Positions 56,205 through 64,000 of a stretch of DNA of 64,000 nt are shown piece after piece (the first letter of the stretch is position 1; each line of letters starts with the position of its first letter). This DNA is from Diadema setosum (taxonomy: Eukaryota; Echinodermata; Echinoidea; Diadematoida; Diadematidae): positions 31,895,170-31,959,169 of the forward strand of contig CM067064.1 of NCBI GenBank assembly GCA_033980235.1. The letters are read 5' to 3'. The position numbers and the translations under genes were made by a program. The notes under the pieces are model-generated. The model saw nothing but the letters and a program-made list of their open reading frames with translations. It was not told where the DNA came from and did not search any database.

Positions 56205-56744
56205 TTTGCAGCCCAAATTCGAAAATGCCCAGAGACAGCTAGTAACCAAATAACCTACTATAATTTAATAGATAAGAAATAACCATTCCAGTATGTATCT
56301 TAGTGTGCACAGTAAGACAGATCAAATCAAATAGGAAAACATCTGAGCACTAAGCCTGAGGTCTGAATTTGCACTCAACTTCTTCCAATGGCTAACGGAT
56401 GTTTAATTTTTGAATTTCACTGACCTCCAAATTTCACAAAGAAAACCTTCTTAGCATGATGGTTAATATGACATTTGACTGATATTGGAGATGTTTGCGA
56501 ATCGGATCTACTACCTTTAATATTATTAATCTAAAATGATTATTTGAAAGTTCGGAAATGGTGGAAATATCCTACCACAAGGAGGCAAAATACAAATGGT
56601 TCACATTTACAATTCATTTTGTTTTAAAAATTTACTTATTTATTTTCGTTTTTGACAAACTCGCATACCAGGCTTCAGGCCTGCTAACGCGGGTATACAA
56701 TAGAAAAAATAAAAGTTAAAACAACACCAGGAAAATCACTATTC

Positions 56745-56955
56745 TCAATTTTGCGGCGCGCTACGCGCGCAGAGTCTCGAACACAATTAAACTTTGCAAC
56801 TTCCTGGCAAAATGAGTTTTTACTATTTCCTAGATGAAATACCGTAACGCGATTGCATGCAACAGACAAAAATACAAATTTCCTCGAGACTTTAAAACGT
56901 CATTAAAACAGTCAAAATTCACAATTTGCGGCGCGCTTCGCGCGCAAATTCTTAT
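56745..56955. repeat. Paired GCGGCGCGC-CGCGCGC stems
   Basis: TTGCGGCGCGCTACGCGCGCAG (56752) and TTGCGGCGCGCTTCGCGCGCAA (56926) are two small hairpins about 175 bp apart within the 3.9-kb element, each a self-complementary CpG-rich stem. Confidence 0.7.
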
Positions 56956-56982
56956 ACAACTTTTGTAGTTCGGTCGTCCAAA

Positions 56983-56983
<1 letters not shown>

Positions 56984-57055
<72 letters not shown>
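56984..57055. repeat. AT then GT microsatellite
   Basis: ATATAT run followed by GTGTGT run. Confidence 0.95.
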
Positions 57056-57056
<1 letters not shown>

Positions 57057-57132
57057 ATCATTGGTATTGGTACCGAAGGTCCGTTTTTTTAGTGACCGCA
57101 CCCCCCCTTGAAAAATCCTGGCTACGGGCCTG

Positions 57133-58245
57133 CGTTACTCTGCTCTGATAAGTCAGTGGGCTGCAGTAAGACACACACAGTGATGTAGAAACACGTCACA
57201 ATTCGAATTTGTCTCTTTTGGACCAAATGAATGCAAATTAGCATTATATGCAGACGATTTCTGTTGATTTTTATTTACATTATAATTCAGTTGGTGTGAT
57301 CTTTGATACACTGGAGCAATTCTATAAATGCTATGGTGTTTATCATAGAGAAAATTAATTGTAAAGGTCTGAAAGTTACGTTTTCGAATAACATTTCTCG
57401 GCCGGTCGTTTGTATGGGTGTTCCAATTGTCATCTCATTTGAGACACCTGTGTTTTGTGTGTGTACTAGTATGTGTGTCTGCGTGTTCTACTGGCGAAGG
57501 CATGGAAGGCGTTCATCGCACCACATATCAATACAAAACGCAAAAACTACCTTGTGTGTGTGTGGTGGGGGGGGGGGGATACCCCTCCCACGTTCTCCCA
57601 TCGCTTGCGTGTTCCCCAAAACCGAGCAATTATATTCTTGCACCCCATGAAAACATTTCGGTCTATGGTCATGAGTCAAGGTACGTCTCTTGCACTCCTT
57701 CAAATTCATCGTAAAGCAGGAAGTGACCAACTTCAAAGATGTGGTTTGAGATATCTTTAGCCGGACAAAGTCAAGAATGATTCTGAACCTGATGGAGATA
57801 ATAGATTAAAGCAATTCAGCATAATATATAGGTAGCATATAATAGGCGTGAATAAGATCGGCGACTTCTCTTCATTAGTTTTCCGCATAAGATAAGATGC
57901 TTTTCTTCATACGTCAAACCAAACTACCTGTATACGGTTAAAGAATCACATAAAAATCCCAGAAAATTGGTTAAAGACAACTTATAAAGACAACGAATGA
58001 TATGCACAGTGATATCATAACGTACAATATTCATACATAAATATGAGAGAAATATGAAAAGGTCGGATGAAAAGAGATGATTTTCAAGTAGGCAGTTGTG
58101 ACAGTCATGCTGGGAATACTCTCTGGGCTGCAAGTTATGCAGCATCCCTGGAATGGGAAAATCTGATTAAGGATACAGTTAATGTTGTGAAAACTTTCAT
58201 CCTGAATGGTTTTCCGTCAAACTTGTGAAATTGTACATCTCTTGA
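57133..58245. other. No gene seen
   Basis: GTGTGTGTGG and G-run sequence near 57552-57579; the overlapping frames at 57303-57760 lack recognisable motifs. Upstream exons of the membrane-protein candidate at 58268 could lie here but were not found. Confidence 0.35.
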
Positions 58246-58267
58246 ATGTCTTTTCACTTGTATACAG

Positions 58268-58497
58268 ATATCCCAATAACGCACCATACCACAACCACTA
58301 AATGGCCTAGCTTACTAACTACAACTCATTGGATAGACGCGATGACGACATCCGAGCCATCACACGGCACAACGTGGATTGTAGTTCTCTTCGTGGTCGT
58401 CCTTGCTTTCGTTGCTTTTGGTTTCTTTGGATGGTGGAACAAAAGGCGTATTCAAATTCATGAAATTCTTCCGTCGAGATGTTTTCATTGCAACTGA
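58268..58497 (+). CDS. Candidate last exon of a single-pass membrane protein, disrupted
   Basis: After an acceptor-like TTTTCACTTGTATACAG (to 58267) the frame runs through a Thr/Ser/His-rich stretch (ITHHTTTTKW, MTTSEPSHGT). A 20-residue hydrophobic helix, TWIVVLFVVVLAFVAFGFFG, follows, then WWNKRR, a basic stop-transfer signal. This is the layout of a type I receptor stalk, membrane span and start of a cytoplasmic tail. The frame then ends at 58495-58497 inside an inserted hairpin. The 13-base sequence CAAAAGGCGTATT at 58440-58452 recurs at 58681-58693, where the same register continues in the open (VACYRRVTTKWSKV...) to TAA at 58763-58765. That suggests the original tail was about 23 residues longer. 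The protein family is not recognised; an intronless small protein starting at 58246 is the alternative. Confidence 0.5.
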
Positions 58498-58683
58498 TTG
58501 AAAAATTGCCTTACATCGACGTAAATAAGCACTGAATTGATCAGTGTTTTAGTAGTAGCCATGTTAAAAAATCGAGTATGTACGCCCATGATTTTTTTTT
58601 TTTTTATCATGGCTACTACTAAAACACTGATCAATTCAGTGCTTATTTACGTCGATGTAGGGCAATTTGTCAATCAGTTGCAA
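58488..58683. mobile_element. Hairpin insertion with 76-base arms
   Basis: TTGCAACTGATTG...AGTAGCCATG (58488-58563) is complementary to 58608-58683 with about two mismatches; the loop includes a T run that can pair with AAAAAATC to lengthen the stem. A 13-bp direct repeat brackets it (58440-58452, 58681-58693), with 35 unexplained bases at its left. It looks like a palindromic MITE that interrupted the membrane-protein frame. Confidence 0.8.
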
Positions 58684-58693
58684 AAGGCGTATT

Positions 58694-58765
58694 GTTGCAT
58701 GTTACAGACGAGTCACCACCAAGTGGTCTAAGGTCTCGACTGATCCTTCCACATCTGACAATTAA
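58694..58765 (+). pseudogene. Separated end of the membrane-protein frame
   Basis: In the register carried by the right copy of the 13-bp repeat this encodes VACYRRVTTKWSKVSTDPST and SDN, then TAA. It is a basic, Ser/Thr-rich cytoplasmic-tail-like sequence. It is no longer continuous with the membrane span unless the hairpin is spliced out or absent in another allele. Confidence 0.4.
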
Positions 58766-58944
58766 AATGCAGTATTAGAAACCATTGAGACGACTCCCCT
58801 CCCAGATACTGTTGTGTAGTTTAAAAAAAAGGAAAAAGAAAAAGAAACAAATATCTGCCTTTGGAATGATATAGCACACCATTATATTAAGGGGGATTTT
58901 GATAACTTATCATAGTCTATTATTAAACTATTATCGTTTACACT

Positions 58945-59620
58945 GTAAAAAAAAAATCAGTGTAAGATTTAACACCATGTGCGTTAAATCTAACACCGAT
59001 CAAGTGTCAATATAGAGGACCACACTCACAGGTGTAGAAATTTTATGTTGTGATTGTGTTGAAAAGTGTTCACCTGACACTTCTTGGTGTTAATATGACA
59101 CTGTAGCTTGTGTTATTTTGACACAGCGCTGGTGTTTAATTGAACAATGACACCACATGGTGTTATGGTGATACCTGCACAGTGTCAATAGAAGACCACA
59201 CCAACTGGTGTTACTGTGGTGTAAATGTGTTCACACCTTTCTTTACAAAATTTAATACTTTATCGGAAAGTTCTTGATCGTTTTGTTGAAGTTCAAAATC
59301 AACAAGAAGAACACTGACTAACTAACTATTAAAAAATCAAAACAATTTTATCTTTTGAAGTGACAACCGATCGTGTTAATCTAACACCAAGTCTAACCAA
59401 ATCTAACACTAAGTGTACTATGTTACGCCTGGTGTAGAATTGTTCGATGAGGTGTATAATAATCTTGATCTATTGTCATGAAAAAAATTTAGTTTGTGGT
59501 TATTGTGGTTAACAGTTCGGCATCAAAAAGGAAAGCTGCAGAGTACGAAACTTTGATTGATGTGAGCAATCCAAAATGAGTCATCGCAATTCTGTGTTAA
59601 TTTGGTGTTAAAATAAAATC
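58945..59620. repeat. GTGTTA/TAACAC-rich interspersed repeat
   Basis: Begins CACTGTAAAAAAAAAATCAG and is packed with short inverted and direct motifs (TTAACACC, GGTGTTA, TGACACT, AGTGTCA). It ends near TTTGGTGTTAAAATAAAATCC. Non-coding; MITE-like with multiple small stems. Confidence 0.6.
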
Positions 59621-60312
59621 CTTAAAAAAATTAATTGCATGTTTCAGGCAATTTGCTTCTCATTCTGCTCAGACCATCGAGCTTGTAGTTCCATGCTCAG
59701 CCCCATAACTGATCCACTTTCCCATCCCATTTTAACATTCATGAGGCTAACCGAAATTCCTGGGGGAAAAAAGTCCCTGGCTTTGCAAAAAACACAATTT
59801 CTGAATAATAGGTTGTCTAAGTCTGATTGTCTTACTTTGCGTTCAACTCAAAATGAAAACATTTCGTCTCAAACACATTAGTTTCAAATATTTCCCTGAT
59901 CTCCTTTGCAGTATGACCAAACTTAGTACGTTTCTCTCCCTCTCCAAGCAATGTTTACTTTGTGCCCATAGAAGAAACAAACGTCTGTCTTTTATATTCA
60001 AAATATATAAGTATATAAGGCTAAACCCTCCACACTGATGTGCTATACTTATACTGTCCATACAGGGTGGTCAGAGTTCTCCTTGTACATATCCTGTACA
60101 GAGATTTAAATAGTATAAGTGCTTTGTTTTACACGGTGGGCGGAGTTCTCGTACATTTTCTGCACACAGATGGTATTATGTGCTGTATCGAATGCCCCCT
60201 CCCAAAAAAACAAAAAACAAAAAACAAAACACAACAACTTATAATCGGATTTTTGCATTGATAGCACCCAATGTGATTAAACTGTCTAAATGCTACGTCA
60301 GGGTTTAAAATA
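59621..60312. other. No gene seen
   Basis: Short frames on both strands without recognisable motifs; AAAAACA run near 60207-60230. Confidence 0.4.
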
Positions 60313-60582
60313 TAACATCTTAAATCTATTTTGCAGAAAACTCCATTAAATTTGGGTAAGAGATCACACAGAATTGTGGATTGTTGTAAAGCATGTCATG
60401 AGTCTGATTCTTCCAAGTTTAGCACTTGGATGCTCTTCAGACTGTGCTCTTGGAACTGCATATTTACGCGTAAACACGATAGACAGAACTTGGAGGTAAG
60501 GGATTCCTGACATGCTCTACAAAAATCCGCATTTCTCTTTGACCAGTGAAGCAAATTGAATGGGGTTTTCTATAAGATGTGG
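60313..60582. mobile_element. 270-bp imperfect foldback MITE
   Basis: ACATCTTA, GAAAACTCCATTAAATTTG and GTAAAGCATGTCATGA on the left are mirrored by CTGACATGCTCTAC, CAAATTGAATGGGGTTTTC and TAAGATGT on the right. Confidence 0.6.
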
Positions 60583-61616
60583 GCAATGAGTTATAGTTTC
60601 ATATCTTAAAATTGCGTTTGGATTGATTCACTATTTTTAAAGTTATCGTTGCGAAACTTACCGTTGATTTTTTGTTGTTGAAAACATACGGTATTTAACA
60701 GGATGGTCATAGTTTTCGTATATACATATTTAATATTCTCTGAGTGTTGAGAGAGATTGGAAGGGAACACTTATAACACTACGTCTTGTGTGATGTCATG
60801 CCTGAATAAAGCCTTAAGTTGAAGGATATAACATTGAATCTTCGTAGCAAATCTAGCAATCCTAATCTGATGTCTCCCTTACCGAGTATACAGCTGCCTC
60901 GCAGAAATCGCGATGCAAATGGTATTGACATAATCAATGACTGACTGTTTGCCTGTAGCGTGTAACTGTAAATGGGAAAATATTTAAGTTCTAAGTAAAA
61001 GCACATCTTTCACTAAACCAATGCTGGAAATCACGGTGGAAGATAGCAATGGATTTAAAGTTGGTGATAATTATTTTTTGTTTGTTTGGTAAATTCCTAG
61101 GAAATTATGATTGCAGCTTTGTTTTGCTTCTGGCTTTTAGCAATTCCTTGGATTTGGTTTGGTGGTCAATGAGGTTATGTTCATAGAGGAATCAAATAGG
61201 TGATGTTTATGATAGTTGTACATAATGAATTAACAGGGGATACACGGCTACTGATCTTGTTTTTCGGTGTCAGGTTTTTATTACTATACACGGACTGGAG
61301 ATTGTATTGTATTGCTCTGAATGAAATGACCATCCTGAATGTAATCAGGTCTCTAGTATTAATTTTGTCTGCAGAATCCAGATTTTGAGGGTTGTTTAGT
61401 GTGCACAGATTTCTTTCACCTCCCTGCTTTTGGCAAGGGGTGTCTGAAATTGGAGTTCAAGAAGTGCTGACTTGTCATAGGTAGCTCTCATTTTGAGTAT
61501 TTTTACCCAGCGTTGTTTAATTTTAAGTTGTGCTGAAATAAAGCTACCATGACCCGAAGTATACATAAAAACGAGATGAAGTTTGCCCATTTTTTAAAAC
61601 ATTAATTGTGTGATAT
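60583..61616. other. No gene seen
   Basis: AT-rich sequence without supportable features. Confidence 0.4.
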
Positions 61617-61679
61617 GTGAATGTATACACACACACGCGCACACACACCTACATTCTCTCTCTTTCACAGACGTATACA

Positions 61680-61716
<37 letters not shown>
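61617..61716. repeat. CA microsatellite, interrupted
   Basis: Two ACACAC tracts separated by a CTCTCTCTTTCACAGACG stretch. Confidence 0.9.
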
Positions 61717-61721
<5 letters not shown>

Positions 61722-61790
61722 CCCTATAGACTGTGGATGCTATGGACTCATGACCAAAGTATAATTATGACCATCTCAGTCCGTTTACCT

Positions 61791-61959
61791 GGGGGGTGTT
61801 TCATCAACGTTTGTCAGCGCAAAAAGTTGTCATCGCTGACAATCACCATAGTAACAGTCAGTGACCAAAGCATCTCAGCCAATCAAAACCAAGGATTTTG
61901 CTAAAATTGTCAGCGCTGACAACTTGTCAGCGCTGACAAACGTTGATGAAACACCCCCC
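61791..61959. mobile_element. 169-bp MITE with GGGGGGTGTTTCATC ends
   Basis: GGGGGGTGTTTCATCAACGT and ACGTTGATGAAACACCCCCC are perfect inverted ends, followed by TTGTCAGCG / CGCTGACAA modules repeated within each arm. Confidence 0.9.
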
Positions 61960-62599
61960 TGATGTTTCCTGATATTGAGTGTCCTATAACATTAATTACA
62001 AATTCAATCTTTTATTCTCCGCCCATTAAGACATAGCTTTCCTCTCCTGTGTGTGTCTCATACACATACAACATGTATAACAGATTCTGTTCATATAATC
62101 TAACTGCGTGAGTAATTCCACATGCATGCAGTAGATATATCTCTCTCTCCAAAGAGAGAGATATATGAAGAGAAGATAGAAGGGGAGAGAGAGAGATGGA
62201 GAGATAGACGGAGAGAGAGGTGGAGAGTGAGAGAGACAGGCAGACAGACAGAGAAAACAATAAAAGAAAGAGAGGGAGAGAAGGAGGGAGGAAGAGAGCG
62301 AGAGAGAGCCCCGCTCCAGTTCCACGTCCGTGTGGACATTCAGGCTAAAAATAGACACACTATTTCTTCAAAAAGCAAACACACAACAATCATTGGTGTC
62401 ACATTGAAAATGCATTTCCAGGTTGTTTCATGTACATCACCTATCGGTCATTCAACTAGACAAACATGTTTACGTGTAGGGATGACGAGACAAAGAGTGC
62501 GAGTGAGTGAGCGAGAGAGAAAGCGAGAGTGAGAGAGAGAAAGTGCTAGGACAAGTGTAAATGTTTTACAAGTCGCGCCATCGATGACCGAGAGGAGTT
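61960..62599. other. No gene; GA-rich tract
   Basis: CTCTCTCTCCAAAGAGAGAG hairpin near 62140, then GAGAGA-rich purine sequence (62155-62308) and another near 62498-62545. Arg/Glu-rich and Ser/Leu-rich frames here are artefacts. Confidence 0.6.
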
Positions 62600-64000
62600 C
62601 ATTTATTTTTGCATGTCAATTAATGTAGAAAGAAAAGACAGGAAATAGCTCCAGTTCCGGGAGAGTGCTGTATAGTCGAGTAGCAATTTAACAGAAGAGT
62701 TGGATCCTTTCGGGGCAGACACCATTTTGTTTTCACCGAGAGAACACTGAGTTAGCTCCGTGATGGCAGGAAACCAACCTGTCACACCCAGGCGCCAGTT
62801 GGCAAGATAATTTTGTGTCTAACCCCAATTTCGGTTGCGGCTAGGAGCCGTCCGTCCACCTTACCGTCAGCCTGTATACTGGCTGATTAGAGTTCAGATT
62901 TTGTTTGCTGCCAGGAGGCATATTCCAACAGCCTTTGCAGCCTTCCAGTAGACAAGAAGAAGAGGCATTTTGGTTATATTACACCGGTCATTGGTAAGTT
63001 AAATTGCGATTTGATTTCTGCTTTGTCGTGTACAAGGATGTGAATGTGTTTCAGGGCACCACATCCCCGGAGAACCCCGTGAATAAGTGATAAAGTATAT
63101 TATAATGGTGTACAGTTTTTGAAAACGATGCGGTGATGCTTGATAAGCTATGGACTGTTATATTTCCAATGTTTGAAACATTTCATTATGTGAATTTTGT
63201 ATGATAATGCAGTTCTCAAATTTTCGCTGTGATGTCAGGAGTTTAAGCTGAGAATCCTTTTTGTGTGCGTGAGTAGACCACACCCCATTGGTATATGTTG
63301 CATTTAAATAATTTTGTAGATGGCGCCGAGGCCGAGGTCGAGTCCACTCTCAGGCCGACGCATTCCCAGCCGAGTGACTGTGTCCGCCCCTCGCTAGGGA
63401 GAAACTTGGACGCCAGTGAATACGGAACGCGGGTCCTCGCGACACTTGGGAGCTAAAATAGCAACCTCGCATACAAGGACGCTCCTCCACCCACGAATCA
63501 GTTATGTTCTGGAAGCGAATAGCTTGACAATTAAGGTGACTCTGTGGACAACGCAGGTGAGCGATGAACCGGCGGGTGCACGACACCCTGTAGATATGAT
63601 TGATTATGACGTGGAAGTGTCGCTGAAGTAGAGAGATGAAGGTCATGTTAAATTGGTAAAAAGATGAATATAATATGCACATAATTTGAATATTGGTATT
63701 TATATACTCCAGGATAATTGCGGGTTAGCACAGAACCCGGATGTAAACGGAAGCAGTGTAATTGAAGCCAAGTGTTATAACCGCGGTAAACCGTCGTGCG
63801 TGCAGGCTGGTTATCTCAGGATCAGCACTACGGTGGTGTGAACCAAATAGTGTTGCGTTTGATAGCAGATAGTGGTATTGTCAGGGACAACGAATTGATA
63901 GTGAAGCTGTTATAAGCATTCTGAACAAGTGTCAAGCCAAAATTACAAGTGGAACCGGACCAAGGCAGGGTCCCGTTTACATGGTTGTCGAATATAAGAG
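62600..64000 (+). other. Possible 5' leader of a gene or LTR element running off the window
   Basis: Composition is richer than in the neighbouring sequence and there is little simple repeat. Potential splice donors occur at CATTG|GTAAGT (62993) and ACGCAG|GTGAGC (63558). GGTTATCTCAGGATCAGCAC and other GC-balanced sequence continues to the end. No long open frame is present, so it would be untranslated leader. Alternatively, TGTCACACCC...CACCGGTCA (62777-62990) has TG...CA ends and could be a short LTR followed by a retrotransposon leader. I cannot decide between these. Confidence 0.3.

Larger units (their letters stand above)
53213..57132. mobile_element. 3.9-kb hAT-like element, host of a nested hAT
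   Basis: Ends CAGGCCCGTAGCCAGG and CCTGGCTACGGGCCTG are perfect inverted repeats, and CGTTA is repeated directly outside both (53208-53212, 57133-57137). CAG...CTG ends with a 5-bp duplication fit the hAT5-type subgroup; the class is tentative. The interior is AT-rich. A local duplication (TAACTTACAGGTAGCGGATT near 54098 and TAACTTAAAGGTAGTGGATC near 54441) provided the site for the nested element. No transposase frame recognised. Confidence 0.75.

Noticed and set aside
62122..62532. Arg/Glu-rich 136-codon frame
   Set aside because: It is a translation of a GA-rich tract with no domain.

Overview
The window reads as nuclear DNA of a marine deuterostome, most likely an echinoderm and probably a sea urchin. 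That is an inference from intron-rich gene structure, CR1/Jockey-type LINE debris, dense short inverted-repeat elements and a giant foldback element resembling the sea-urchin 'TU' class; no species-specific marker was recognised. It is a transposon-rich region around one confidently recognised host gene.

Layout. 1-9.6 kb: a DR1-motif-rich repeat, a pogo-like element, fragments of several LINEs (one carrying a nested solo LTR) and a 53-bp satellite. 10-17.4 kb: interspersed ATTAGCATA-rich repeats carrying younger inserts, and a 1.45-kb inverted-repeat element (11621-13071) with TTAGGG-like arms that encloses an antisense, broken copy of exon 2 of the host gene found 18 kb downstream. 17.7-25.8 kb: an 8.06-kb foldback element whose arms have a unique outer domain of about 0.58 kb and an inner array of about 39-bp repeats. 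It is bounded by an 8-bp direct repeat, ATGGAGGA. 25.8-38.6 kb: INTS15 (C7orf26 homologue, Integrator subunit 15), six coding exons with consistent splice phases, 431 codons. Its introns hold a MULE-like element, a pogo-like element, several TTAA-flanked elements and other palindromes. 38.7-53 kb: two more DR1-rich elements, palindromic MITEs and microsatellites, with no clear gene. 53.2-57.1 kb: a hAT-like element containing a second hAT element with a perfect 8-bp duplication. 58.2-58.8 kb: a possible last exon of a single-pass membrane protein, split by a hairpin insertion. 62.6-64 kb: GC-richer, exon-like leader sequence of unknown identity.

The main story is INTS15. The foldback element appears to have inserted within the first coding exon, between codons of the ancestral N-terminus. 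The original promoter-like sequence and first ATG are stranded 8 kb upstream, while the duplicated target site recreates an ATG in good context and in frame with the rest of the gene. A separate element has copied exon 2 with part of intron 1. All alignments were made by eye; identities are described, not calculated.
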